34,995 nt of DNA from an uncultured Caulobacterales bacterium (GCA_903837135.1 CAILTK010000016.1:1-34995), one strand, 5' to 3'. Shown: positions 15,665 through 23,200, numbered from the stretch's first letter. The notes: generated from the letters alone by a model not told the origin. Translations and numbers: made by a program.

Positions 15665-16594
15665 ATGGCGGACGATGCAAGTCTTTTGAACGGGCCCACG
15701 GCGCCTGCGGCGGAGCGGCCGGCCGAGCGGCTGCGTATCCGCCGGGTCGAGGCCGTGGTCAATCCTCTGTCCGGCAGCGTCGGTCCCGGGGCCGCGGAAG
15801 AGCTCGAGCGGCTCCTGGCCGCCCACGGCTACGGCGCGCGCGTCTGCGAAGCCAATCCCCGCGACCTCACCTGCGCCGTGCGCGCCGCGGTCGACAAGGC
15901 GCCCGATCTGCTGGTCATCCTGGCCGGCGACGGCACGGCGGCCATGGCGGCGCGGCGCGCGGGCCCGGACGGCCCGGTGATCGCGCCCCTCGCCGGCGGC
16001 ACCATGAACATGCTCCCCCATGCCCTGTACGGTCCGATGGGCTGGCGCGAAGCGCTGGAGGCGGCGCTCAAGGATGGCGAGGCGCGCTGGGTGTCGGGCG
16101 GCGAGGTGGACAGCCACCCCTTCTACGTGGCCGCGATCCTCGGCGCACCGACCCTGTGGGCCCGGGCGCGCGAAGCCATGCGCAAGGGGCGGCTGGATCT
16201 CGCCCTCGCCCGGGCGCGCACGGCGCTCAGCCGCACCTTCAGCGGGCCGCTGACCTATCGTCTCGACAATGGCGTCGAAGGCAGCGCCGAAGCGCTCGCG
16301 CTGCTGTGTCCGCTGGTGTCGCGGCGCATGGACAGCGAGACCGCCCTCGAAGCGGCGGCGCTCGACGTCCGCAATGCGGCCGAGACGTTCCGGCTCGGGT
16401 TCAATGCGTTGACCGGAGACTGGCGCAACGATCCGGCGGTCAAGGTTCATCTGATCACGGGCGCGGAGGCCAAGGCGCGCGGCTCGATTCCCGCCACGCT
16501 CGACGGCGAGCCGCGCCGGCTGCCGTCGGAGGTGTCGGTCCGGTTCGTCCCGCGCGCGTTCCGGGCCTTCGTGCCGGCGGTCCCGACCGCCTGA
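15665..16594 (+). CDS. Diacylglycerol kinase-family (DAGK catalytic domain) protein
   Basis: The 309-residue protein has the lipid/diacylglycerol kinase fold. It shows VVNPLSGSVG at about residues 32-41, the nucleotide-binding ILAGDGTAAMAARR near 80-93, and LAGGTMNMLPHALYG shortly after. Related enzymes phosphorylate diacylglycerol or sphingoid lipids, and the substrate here is open. The ATG at 15665 is chosen; the frame is open further upstream but runs over the promoter. The next gene overlaps by TGATG, so the pair is translationally coupled. The EcfG promoter places it in the stress regulon. Confidence 0.82.
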   Translation: MADDASLLNGPTAPAAERPAERLRIRRVEAVVNPLSGSVGPGAAEELERLLAAHGYGARVCEANPRDLTCAVRAAVDKAPDLLVILAGDGTAAMAARRAGPDGPVIAPLAGGTMNMLPHALYGPMGWREALEAALKDGEARWVSGGEVDSHPFYVAAILGAPTLWARAREAMRKGRLDLALARARTALSRTFSGPLTYRLDNGVEGSAEALALLCPLVSRRMDSETALEAAALDVRNAAETFRLGFNALTGDWRNDPAVKVHLITGAEAKARGSIPATLDGEPRRLPSEVSVRFVPRAFRAFVPAVPTA

Positions 16595-17382
16595 TGCCGC
16601 GGATCATCCAGTTCAGCGACATCCATTTCGGGGGTGAGAACACGGCCGCCACGGAGGGCGCGTTGCGGTTCGCCGAGACGGACCGGCCGGACCTGATCCT
16701 GGTCACCGGCGACCTGACCCTGAACGGACTGCCGCGGGAGTTCAAGGCCGCCGAAGCCTGGCTGCAACGCCTGCCGCGCCCCTGGCTGGCGACGCCGGGC
16801 AATCACGACACCCCATACTGGAACCTGGTCCTGCGGGCGCTGACGCCCTTCGCGCGCTATGGCCGCTGGATCGGACCGGCGTTCGGAGAGCACGCGGCGG
16901 CCGAGGGTCTGGTCGCCCGGACCGTCACCACCGCCAGAGGCGCTCAGCCCCGGCTCGACTGGTCCAAGGGGGCCATCAATCTCGCCGCCTGTCACGAGGC
17001 TGTGCAGCACTTCGGCGCCGCGCCGTCCGACGCCCTGCGGGTCGTCGCCTGCCACCATCCGCTGATCGAGGCGACCGGCGTTCCGGTCACCGGCGGCGTC
17101 CACCGCGGCGAGGAGGCGGCTGCGATCCTCGCCCACGGCGGCGTGGACGCCATTCTGACGGGTCATGTGCACAACCCGTTCGCCGTGCCGCTGGCCTGCG
17201 CCGACGGCAAGACCTACGCGATCGGCGCCGGAACCCTTTCGTTGCGCCTGCGCGGCACCCCGGCGGGATTCAACCGGTTGTGTACGACCCCGGAGACTCT
17301 GACGGTGGAGGCGATGGGCTGGACCGGCTCGCACTTCGAACCCTATCGCAGCTGGGCCCTGCCGCGCCGCGTCCGCGCATGA
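16594..17382 (+). CDS. Calcineurin-like metallophosphoesterase (CpdA/class III type)
   Basis: The 262-residue protein carries the metal-binding series in order: SDIHFGG (about 8-14), GDLTLNG (about 44-50), GNHD (about 69-72), CHHP (about 153-156) and GHVHNPF (about 188-194). This set fits the CpdA-like or glycerophosphodiesterase-like group. The substrate could be a cyclic nucleotide or a phospholipid headgroup, and coupling to the lipid kinase gene favours a lipid. The start overlaps the kinase stop (TGATG). A hairpin follows the stop codon. Confidence 0.82.
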   Translation: MPRIIQFSDIHFGGENTAATEGALRFAETDRPDLILVTGDLTLNGLPREFKAAEAWLQRLPRPWLATPGNHDTPYWNLVLRALTPFARYGRWIGPAFGEHAAAEGLVARTVTTARGAQPRLDWSKGAINLAACHEAVQHFGAAPSDALRVVACHHPLIEATGVPVTGGVHRGEEAAAILAHGGVDAILTGHVHNPFAVPLACADGKTYAIGAGTLSLRLRGTPAGFNRLCTTPETLTVEAMGWTGSHFEPYRSWALPRRVRA

Positions 17383-17387
17383 AGAAT

Positions 17388-17411
17388 GGCGCGCCCCGGA
17401 AGGAGCGCGCC
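17388..17411 (+). terminator. Hairpin terminator after the phosphoesterase gene
   Basis: GGCGCGC (17388-17394) pairs with GCGCGCC (17405-17411), six bases after the stop codon, followed by GCTTTC. The U-tract is weak. Confidence 0.45.
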
Positions 17412-17440
17412 GCTTTCAGAACACCGGATGCGCCAGGATC

Positions 17441-17465
17441 GCGCGGGCGCCAGGCGCGCCCGCGC
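17441..17465 (-). terminator. Hairpin after the DUF1328 gene
   Basis: GCGCGGGCG (17441-17449) pairs perfectly with CGCCCGCGC (17457-17465), nine bases beyond the DUF1328 stop on the minus strand. It is very GC-rich and lacks a U-tract. Confidence 0.4.
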
Positions 17466-17473
17466 GGCCGAAC

Positions 17474-17644
17474 CTAGACCCGCGCGCCGCGGAACAGGTG
17501 CGCGACCAGCGAAATCACGAACAGCACCACGAACACCAGGAAGAGCAGCTTGGCGATGCTCGCCGCGGCGCCAGCGACGCCGATGAACCCGAGGGCGCCG
17601 GCGATCAACGCCACCACCAGAAAGATCAATGCCCATTGCAGCAT
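17474..17644 (-). CDS. DUF1328 family small membrane protein
   Basis: The 56-residue protein is almost wholly hydrophobic, with two membrane helices. It starts [21 protein letters not shown] and ends [19 protein letters not shown], the hallmark of the DUF1328/YtjA family. The ATG at 17644 has GGAGAT upstream. Members of this family are often stress-induced, and here a perfect EcfG promoter lies 114 bases upstream. The molecular role is unknown. Confidence 0.85.
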   Translation of the reverse strand: MLQWALIFLVVALIAGALGFIGVAGAAASIAKLLFLVFVVLFVISLVAHLFRGARV

Positions 17645-17757
17645 GGTCGAATCTCCAGGCCGCGCACCTCGTGGACCGGCGATGCGGCGTGACGGAAGGC
17701 CGAAAGAAAATCACCCGGCAATCCGGCGGTCCCGCGCCACATTCCCGTTGCCTATCA

Positions 17758-17782
17758 AACGGTTGAAGGGGAAAACCGTTCC
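17758..17782 (-). promoter_or_regulatory. EcfG promoter for the DUF1328 gene
   Basis: Minus strand: GGAAC (17782-17778), 16 bases, CGTT (17761-17758), a perfect match. The leader is long, about 107 bases. Confidence 0.75.
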
Positions 17783-17815
17783 ACGGCGGAGCTTGCCTGG
17801 CCTGGAGCCCGCCGC

Positions 17816-18466
17816 CTATGCGGCCTTCTGCAACGGAGCGGGATAACGGTAACCACCCTGGCCGCCCTGTTTCGCCGCCTCGAACTGCGTGGCCGCGAAG
17901 CCCCAGTGGGCCAGGCTGTCGAACCAGCCCTTCAGGAAGGTTTCGCGATCCTGCTGGTAGTCGAGGTAGTAGGCGTGCTCCCAGACATCGACCACGAGCA
18001 ACGGAACCACGCCGTCCCGATCGGCCACCGTTTCGGCGTCATGTGTGGAGGTGACCTTGAGCTGGCCGCCGTCCGACACGAGCCAGGCCCAGCCCGACGC
18101 GAAATGTCCGACGCCTTCGGTCACCAGCGCGCTCTTCAGACCGTCCAAGCCGCCGAACGCCGTGTCGATCGCCGCGGCGAGTTCGCCCTCGGGCTTGCTC
18201 CCGCCGGGCGCCATGCATTCCCAGAAGAAGCCGTGATTCCAGGCCTGGGCGGCGTTGTTGAACAGCTTGACGTCCTTGGTTTCACGCGCCTGGGCGATGA
18301 CGTCCTCGAGGGTCGAAGCGGCGAATTGCGGCTTGTCCTTCAACAGGGTGTTGGTGGTGTCCACGTACTTGGCGTGATGCTTGTCGTGGTGGTGATGAAG
18401 CGTCTTGTCCGACATGGTCGGCGACAAAGCGTCGTAGGCGTAGGGAAGCTCGGGGAGGATGAACAC
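17816..18466 (-). CDS. sodB: Superoxide dismutase, Fe type
   Basis: The 216-residue protein dismutates superoxide. Metal ligands by alignment are H26 (in HHHHDKHH), H78 (AWNHGFFWE), D160 and H164 (DVWEHAYYLDYQ). The glutamine before the second histidine (Q74 in NNAAQAWNH) is the position used by Fe-type enzymes. GTG at 18466 is the best start: AAAGGA lies upstream and the product then begins FILPELPYAYDALSP as the family does. It is surrounded by stress-regulon genes. A one-mismatch EcfG promoter (18531-18556) may drive it. Confidence 0.93.
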   Translation of the reverse strand: MFILPELPYAYDALSPTMSDKTLHHHHDKHHAKYVDTTNTLLKDKPQFAASTLEDVIAQARETKDVKLFNNAAQAWNHGFFWECMAPGGSKPEGELAAAIDTAFGGLDGLKSALVTEGVGHFASGWAWLVSDGGQLKVTSTHDAETVADRDGVVPLLVVDVWEHAYYLDYQQDRETFLKGWFDSLAHWGFAATQFEAAKQGGQGGYRYPAPLQKAA

Positions 18467-18530
18467 AGCCGGTCCTTTCACAGAGGCGCCGGTCCTGAGG
18501 GCCTCCATGCGGAGCGACCGGCGCAGCCGG

Positions 18531-18556
18531 AACGGCCGACCCTCAGGGGCGGTTGC
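18531..18556 (-). promoter_or_regulatory. Degenerate EcfG promoter candidate for sodB
   Basis: Minus strand GCAAC (18556-18552), 17 bases, CGTT (18534-18531). One base differs from GGAAC. It overlaps the end of the holin-like gene and lies about 65 bases before the sodB start. Confidence 0.3.
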
Positions 18557-18938
18557 GTGGCGGCGCGGTGAAAGCGCGCAGAACCGCGGTAACAAGTGCG
18601 GGATTGGCGAAGGCGGCCAGCCCGGCGGCGAGTCCGACGCCGACCGTGGCGATCGGATGGGTGCGGGCGAGCTCGAGCGCCTGGTCCGCGAGGCTCGGCG
18701 GCGGCGTGTTTCGCGGCAGCGGCCGGCGCTTAGGCAGTTTCACGCTGCTGTAAGCGATCGCGGCCGCGATCAGGGCGAGCAGGGCGGCGAGACCGAACAC
18801 GATCGCGCCGGCCCCCGCGGGCGGCACGATCATCAACAGCAGGGTGTAGGCGGTGAAGCAGAGGGCCACGACGGCGCAGGCCGCCGCCGCCATCAAGGCG
18901 GCGAGGCTGGCCGCGGCAGCCATAGCCCGTCTGAACAT
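18543..18938 (-). CDS. Phage-holin-like (YqjE-type) inner membrane protein
   Basis: The 131-residue protein has two strong membrane helices in the first half (about 5-35 and 40-65). A basic, proline-containing segment (KLPKRRPLPRNTPPP) follows, then a third weaker helix near 95-115. This is the layout of the holin superfamily III/YqjE group, which are bacterial proteins rather than phage lysis genes. Its ATG overlaps the stop of the upstream YqjD-like gene (ATGA), so the two are coupled and share the stress promoter. Confidence 0.7.
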   Translation of the reverse strand: MFRRAMAAAASLAALMAAAACAVVALCFTAYTLLLMIVPPAGAGAIVFGLAALLALIAAAIAYSSVKLPKRRPLPRNTPPPSLADQALELARTHPIATVGVGLAAGLAAFANPALVTAVLRAFTAPPRNRP

Positions 18939-19321
18939 CAGCGACGCGAGCCGGTGAACAGCATGCCTAGCAAGAAGCCGACGCCGACCGCGACGAGCGT
19001 CGAGGTGAGCGGCCGTTCCGAGACCTGCTCCGTCACATAGACGCGGGCGTTCTGGATCTGCGACTCGGCGAGCTCGCGGGCGATGTCGAGCTGCTCCTGC
19101 GCCAGCTGGCGCGCGGTCTCGAGTTGTTCGGCCGCCTGGTTGCGCACGGTGTCGACTTGATCGTCGACCACCTTGCGGGCGCGCTTGGCGACCTCAGGCG
19201 CGGCGTCCCGTCCGGTCTTCACCGTCTTCTTGGCGTCGCGCACGGTCACCTTTGCGTCGGCGATGGTGCGTTTCGCGCTCTTGATCACCGGGTCCAGCGG
19301 GTCGGCGGTGGTGTCGGTCAT
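18938..19321 (-). CDS. DUF883/ElaB-YqjD-like membrane-anchored protein
   Basis: The 127-residue protein is a long amphipathic, charged helix (about 10-100, rich in Ala, Lys, Glu and Gln) followed by one C-terminal membrane helix (about 104-123, LTSTLVAVGVGFLLGMLF). This is the YqjD/ElaB layout. Such proteins bind ribosomes at the membrane in E. coli in stationary phase. The ATG at 19321 has GAGGAG upstream. The gene is coupled to a YqjE-like gene as in enterobacteria. An EcfG promoter lies 38 bases upstream. Confidence 0.75.
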   Translation of the reverse strand: MTDTTADPLDPVIKSAKRTIADAKVTVRDAKKTVKTGRDAAPEVAKRARKVVDDQVDTVRNQAAEQLETARQLAQEQLDIARELAESQIQNARVYVTEQVSERPLTSTLVAVGVGFLLGMLFTGSRR

Positions 19322-19358
19322 GATAGGCTCCTCACGCCAGATTAAGCGCTCAAGATCG

Positions 19359-19383
19359 AACGTAAAGCCAAGCTTGTGGTTCC
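19359..19383 (-). promoter_or_regulatory. EcfG promoter for the YqjD/YqjE-like operon
   Basis: Minus strand: GGAAC (19383-19379), 16 bases, CGTT (19362-19359), a perfect match with a leader of about 30 bases. Confidence 0.8.
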
Positions 19384-19447
19384 TCCGGCGGAATCCTCAC
19401 CGAATCTGACCTCGACGATCTCGGCTGACCGGCGCGACGCTCCCCGA

Positions 19448-20242
19448 TCAGGCGGCGGCGCGACCGATCCCCGGATGGAAGAACAGGGCCTGCCCGATCG
19501 CCGCCTTCACCGTCTCCGGTTGGAAGGGCTTGGTGATCAGGAAGGTCGGTTCGGGACGTTCGCCCGTGAGCAACCGTTCCGGGAAGGCGGTGATGAAGAT
19601 CACCGGGACGTTGAAGCGGCCGAGGATGTCATTCACCGCGTCGATGCCCGATGAGCCGTCGGCGAGCTGGATATCCGCCAGGACGAGACCCGGCTGATGA
19701 CGGGCGACGGCCTCCACCGCCTCCGCCCGGGTCGCGGCGATGTCGACCACCCGATGACCGAGCTCCTTCACCAGGGCTTCGATGTCGGCGGCGATGACCG
19801 GTTCATCCTCGATGATCAGAACGTCGGTGGCCAGCTCGGCGTCGATCTCCGCCTGAGCCGCGGCGATCAGATGTTCGATCTCGGTGGAGGAGGTGTCCAG
19901 GATCTGGGCGGCCTCGCCGGGGTTGAACCCCTCGAGAGCGGTCAGCAGGAAGGCCTGGCGCGAACGCGGCGGAATCCGCATCAGCCGGTGGGCGGGGTCG
20001 GTGGACTCTCCGCTGCCCTCGCTCGGCTCCAGCTTGGCGCCGGTGCCGCCCCAGATCGTATGGAAGACGTGGTAGAGGGCGACCCGCGGCGTGAGCTGCG
20101 GCGGCAGCGAAGCCTCGCCGGCGGCGAGCGCTTCCAGGGATGCGCGGACGTAGGCGTCCCCAGCCGCCTGCTCTCCGGTCAACGCGCGCGCATAGCGGCG
20201 AACGTACGGAAGGTGCGGTGCAAGACGATCCAGAAGACCCAT
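19448..20242 (-). CDS. phyR: General stress response anti-anti-sigma response regulator PhyR
   Basis: The 264-residue protein has a sigma-like N-terminal domain (about 1-125, degenerate sigma2/sigma4 regions) and a C-terminal receiver domain. The receiver has the acidic pair in IIEDEP (about 144-147), phosphoacceptor D190 in LADIQLADG, and the conserved lysine in LITKPF. When phosphorylated, PhyR sequesters NepR and frees EcfG. It is divergent from nepR-ecfG, the classic arrangement, with its own EcfG promoter, so it is autoregulated. Confidence 0.95.
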   Translation of the reverse strand: MGLLDRLAPHLPYVRRYARALTGEQAAGDAYVRASLEALAAGEASLPPQLTPRVALYHVFHTIWGGTGAKLEPSEGSGESTDPAHRLMRIPPRSRQAFLLTALEGFNPGEAAQILDTSSTEIEHLIAAAQAEIDAELATDVLIIEDEPVIAADIEALVKELGHRVVDIAATRAEAVEAVARHQPGLVLADIQLADGSSGIDAVNDILGRFNVPVIFITAFPERLLTGERPEPTFLITKPFQPETVKAAIGQALFFHPGIGRAAA

Positions 20243-20290
20243 GGTTATTCCCGACGTTGGATTTTAAGACGCGCCCTGGCGTGGAGGGTC

Positions 20291-20316
20291 AACGCCGAAC
20301 CGGCTGCCAAGGTTCC
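20291..20316 (-). promoter_or_regulatory. EcfG promoter for phyR
   Basis: Minus strand: GGAAC (20316-20312), 17 bases, CGTT (20294-20291). The phyR start is at 20242, giving a leader of about 42 bases. Confidence 0.85.
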
Positions 20317-20349
20317 AGGCCCGGGTTCCTGACATATATAGTGAACTAT

Positions 20350-20374
20350 GGAACCCAAAAAACATATGTACGTT
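20350..20374 (+). promoter_or_regulatory. EcfG promoter for nepR-ecfG
   Basis: GGAAC (20350-20354), 16 AT-rich bases, CGTT (20371-20374). This perfect match lies 45 bases before the nepR start and provides autoregulation. Confidence 0.85.
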
Positions 20375-20418
20375 TCAGACGACGGACCCGCAGGGGGGCC
20401 TGCGAGACAATACGGCGC

Positions 20419-20604
20419 ATGGGGCTGATGGCCAGAGATTCCGACAAAACCAAAGGGGCCGACCTCGAAGAGGCCCGCCTGCGACAGCAGGCGATCGGCG
20501 TGAAGCTCAGGCAGATGTTTGACGACGTGGTCAACGAGCCCGTTCCGGACGAGTTCCTGGATATTCTTCGGCGGGCCGACGCCCGCTCGGTGGGTAAAGA
20601 GTAA
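20419..20604 (+). CDS. nepR: Anti-sigma factor NepR
   Basis: The 61-residue protein carries the NepR core IGVKLRQMFDDVVNEPVPDEF followed by LDILRRAD, which binds EcfG in unstressed cells and phosphorylated PhyR under stress. The ATG at 20419 lies just after the EcfG promoter; an ATG three codons later is an alternative. Upstream in-frame sequence would overlap the promoter and is not used. The stop overlaps the sigma factor start (TAATG), keeping the pair in fixed ratio. Confidence 0.93.
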   Translation: MGLMARDSDKTKGADLEEARLRQQAIGVKLRQMFDDVVNEPVPDEFLDILRRADARSVGKE

Positions 20605-21197
20605 TGGTCGAACGCACCGCGATGGACCAGGGCTCAGAAACCGTCTTCAAGCGCGATCTGGTCGCGCTGATTCCGCACCTGCGGGCCTTCGCCCGTACCC
20701 TCTGCGGAGACGCCGCCGCTGCCGACGACCTCGCCCAGGATACGGTGATGAAGGCGTGGGACGCCCGCTCGAGCTATCAGATGGGCACCAACATGAAGGC
20801 CTGGACCTTCATGATCCTGCGCAACCAGTTCTATTCCGAAAAGCGCCGGTCCTGGCGCCAGACTCAGTTGGACCAGGAAGCGGCGGAACGCACGCTGGTC
20901 GCGACCGACGATCCCGCCTCGCCTCTCGCCCTCGACGAATTGCGCCAGGCCTTGACCATGCTTCCCACCGAACAGCGCGAGGCGTTGATCTTGGTCGGCG
21001 CGGGGGGCTTCGCCTACGAGGAGGCGGCCGACATCTGTGGCTGCGCGGTGGGGACGGTGAAAAGCCGGGTGAGCCGTGCGCGGCGCGCCCTGCAGGCCAT
21101 CCTGGAGGAAGGCGCCTATGACCGCGACGGCCGTCCGGCCAGCGAGGCCATGCGCTCGATCCTGTCCGACGCGGAGCGCCTGAGCCAACCAAGGTGA
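20604..21197 (+). CDS. ecfG: RNA polymerase sigma factor EcfG
   Basis: The 197-residue protein is an extracytoplasmic function sigma factor of the EcfG group. Region 2 covers about residues 22-85 (LRAFARTLCGDAAAADDLAQ, MKAWTFMILRNQFYSEKRR). Region 4 covers about 110-165 (LPTEQREALILVGAGGFAYEEAADICGCAVGTVKSRVSRAR). Its location after nepR and opposite phyR identifies it as the general stress sigma factor. It overlaps nepR by one base and the downstream kinase by GTGA. Confidence 0.94.
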   Translation: MVERTAMDQGSETVFKRDLVALIPHLRAFARTLCGDAAAADDLAQDTVMKAWDARSSYQMGTNMKAWTFMILRNQFYSEKRRSWRQTQLDQEAAERTLVATDDPASPLALDELRQALTMLPTEQREALILVGAGGFAYEEAADICGCAVGTVKSRVSRARRALQAILEEGAYDRDGRPASEAMRSILSDAERLSQPR

Positions 21198-22963
21198 TCC
21201 AACCCAGGGCTTGGCCAGGGCGTCGGGGCGGCGCCACGGGCATGGCGCGGCGCCCGCCGTGGAGCATGAGCGTGCGCTTCCGGCTCGGTTTGGCCGTGGC
21301 GATAGCGCTCTCGCCGATCCTGGCGTTGGGCGTTCTCCAGGCTGTGGTCGGGTATAGTCAGGTCAGTCACAATCGGCGGGAGGACCTCACCCAGGCGGCC
21401 CTGCGCAGCGCCGCGGTGGCGCGCGCACGACTTCACGTCGCCTCCGTCCTGCTCGAGAACGTCTCGCCCGCCACCATGGGCGTGGAATGCGCGCCGCGCC
21501 TGACCCAGCTGCTCGATCGCTCCCAGGGCTATCAGAACTTCATCCGCTTCAACGCCGAGGGCCGGGTGCAGTGCGCCGCCGCAGCGGTTCATGTCGGGGC
21601 CTCCGTGACGGGACAGGCCTGGTTCGATCAGCTGAGACGCGGAAAGAACATGGCCGTGCAAAGCGAGCCGGCCGGACCCTACGCCCCCGTGCCCTCGCTC
21701 GTGGCCGGGATGAGGACCACCGATGACCGAGGGGCCTTCGCCGGCGCCCTCGTGGCGGTGCTTTCGGTGGACAGCCTGCGGCCCGAGATCGCCAGCGCCT
21801 CCCTCACCGACGGCGCGGAGGTCGCGCTTCTCGACCGCGACGGCCGGATCGCGGCCGCGACGCAGGGCGCGGCCTTCGCCCCGCCCCCGCCCGGATGGAT
21901 CCGGCGCGCCCTCGGCCCGAGCGGCATGACGTTCACGGGCCGCGATCCGCGCGGCGTCGAGCGGGTCCACGAGATCGTGCCCCTGGTGGACGACGCGCTG
22001 TTCGTCGAATTGTCCGAACCCTCGTCGGGAATCCTCACCTGGGCGCGGATCAACGCCCTGTCCGGGGTGGTGCTGCCGCTCCTGGCGTGGCTGTGCGCCT
22101 GGGCGGCGGTGTGGATGGTGGCCGACCGGGTGGTGATCCGCTGGCTCAATTATCTGGACCGGATCGCCGCCATCTACGCCCGAGGCCGTTTCTCGGTCCG
22201 CCCCGTGCAGGCCGAGGGGGCGCCGCAGGAGTTTCGCGCCTTGGCCATGACCCTGGATGGGATGGCCGATGCGATCGTCGCCCGCGACCTGTCGCTGCGG
22301 GAGTCGCTCGCCCAGAAGGACACGATGATGCGGGAGATCCACCACCGGGTTAAGAACAACCTGCAGGTGATCACCTCCCTTCTGAACATGCAGCAGAGGG
22401 CGTTGACCGATCCGGCGGCCCGCGAGGCGATGAGCGACACGCGCCAGCGGATCACCGCCCTCGCCCTGATCTACCGCGCCCTGTACCAGTCGCCGGACCT
22501 GCGATCGGTGGACGTCCGCCAGTTCCTCGAGGAGTTGGTGGCCCAGCTCTCGGTCGGCGAGGGCGGCCGCCCGTCCGCCATCCGCACGGACCTCGAGGCG
22601 GACGACCTGGAGATCGATCCCGACAAGCTTCCGCCGCTCGCCCTGTTCGCCGTGGAGGCCATAACCAACGCCCGCAAGCACGCGTTTGGCCCGGATGGCG
22701 GGTGCATCCATGTCCGCTTCACCGTCACGCCGGACCAGGTGGCCCTGGACGTGGTCGACGACGGTAAGGGCGTGCCCGCCGACGCCTCGCAGTCCGGGGT
22801 CGGCCGCACGCTGATGAACGCCTTCGCGCGCCAGCTCCGGGGCGAGATGAGCCTGGCCGCGGCGGAAGGCGGCGGCGCGCATGTCCGGCTGGTCTTCCCG
22901 CCGCCCGAACCGCCGGCGTCCGAACCCCAGCCGTTTCAGCTATCGGCGTCGCGGAACCTTTGA
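21194..22963 (+). CDS. HisKA_2-type sensor histidine kinase, probable PhyR kinase
   Basis: The 589-residue protein has a membrane helix at about 29-52 and a periplasmic sensing domain at about 55-285. A second helix at about 287-309, a HAMP-like linker, and a HisKA_2 dimerisation domain with phosphoacceptor H384 in EIHHRVKNNLQ follow. The ATPase domain has N in VEAITNARKHAF and DDGKGV. Family kinases of this type phosphorylate PhyR. I chose the GTG at 21194 because it overlaps the ecfG stop; ATG at 21242 is an alternative. The position in the nepR-ecfG operon supports a PhyK-like role. The signal sensed is unknown. Confidence 0.88.
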   Translation: MIQPRAWPGRRGGATGMARRPPWSMSVRFRLGLAVAIALSPILALGVLQAVVGYSQVSHNRREDLTQAALRSAAVARARLHVASVLLENVSPATMGVECAPRLTQLLDRSQGYQNFIRFNAEGRVQCAAAAVHVGASVTGQAWFDQLRRGKNMAVQSEPAGPYAPVPSLVAGMRTTDDRGAFAGALVAVLSVDSLRPEIASASLTDGAEVALLDRDGRIAAATQGAAFAPPPPGWIRRALGPSGMTFTGRDPRGVERVHEIVPLVDDALFVELSEPSSGILTWARINALSGVVLPLLAWLCAWAAVWMVADRVVIRWLNYLDRIAAIYARGRFSVRPVQAEGAPQEFRALAMTLDGMADAIVARDLSLRESLAQKDTMMREIHHRVKNNLQVITSLLNMQQRALTDPAAREAMSDTRQRITALALIYRALYQSPDLRSVDVRQFLEELVAQLSVGEGGRPSAIRTDLEADDLEIDPDKLPPLALFAVEAITNARKHAFGPDGGCIHVRFTVTPDQVALDVVDDGKGVPADASQSGVGRTLMNAFARQLRGEMSLAAAEGGGAHVRLVFPPPEPPASEPQPFQLSASRNL

Positions 22964-22978
22964 GCGCAAGGCCGCGTT
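22953..22978 (+). promoter_or_regulatory. EcfG promoter for the entericidin-like gene
   Basis: GGAAC (22953-22957), 17 bases, CGTT (22975-22978). It overlaps the last codons of the kinase gene and lies 30 bases before the next start codon. Confidence 0.8.
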
Positions 22979-23007
22979 ACGGCTACGCCATTCAGGGGAG
23001 AAACCAA

Positions 23008-23145
23008 ATGCGCAAGATTATCGTTCTTCTGGCCGCGACCGCCGCTCTGGCCGTCGCCGCCTGCAACACCGTTGAAGGCGCTGGCCGTGACGTTTCGGCC
23101 GCCGGCCACGCGGTCACCAACACCGCTGCGGACGCGAAGCCGTAG
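23008..23145 (+). CDS. Entericidin-like small lipoprotein
   Basis: The 45-residue protein has a lipoprotein signal with lipobox AVAAC (about residues 15-19) and a mature part NTVEGAGRDVSAAGHAVTNT typical of the entericidin A/B family. Family members are small outer-membrane lipoproteins, stress-induced in many proteobacteria. AGGGGAG lies upstream of the ATG. It has its own EcfG promoter and is followed by a hairpin terminator. Confidence 0.88.
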   Translation: MRKIIVLLAATAALAVAACNTVEGAGRDVSAAGHAVTNTAADAKP

Positions 23146-23176
23146 GCTCTCTCGGCTTTTTCTGACAGCTATCCAG

Positions 23177-23200
23177 CGCCCCGAGGCCAGCCTCGGGGCG
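23177..23200. terminator. Hairpin terminator between the entericidin-like gene and the podJ-like gene
   Basis: CGCCCCGAGG (23177-23186) pairs perfectly with CCTCGGGGCG (23191-23200) around a CCAG tetraloop, followed by TCTGTGT. It serves two convergent genes. Confidence 0.65.

Noticed and set aside
18543-18938. A phage lysis holin
   Set aside because: No endolysin or other phage gene is near. The pairing with a YqjD-like gene and the stress promoter indicate a chromosomal membrane protein.
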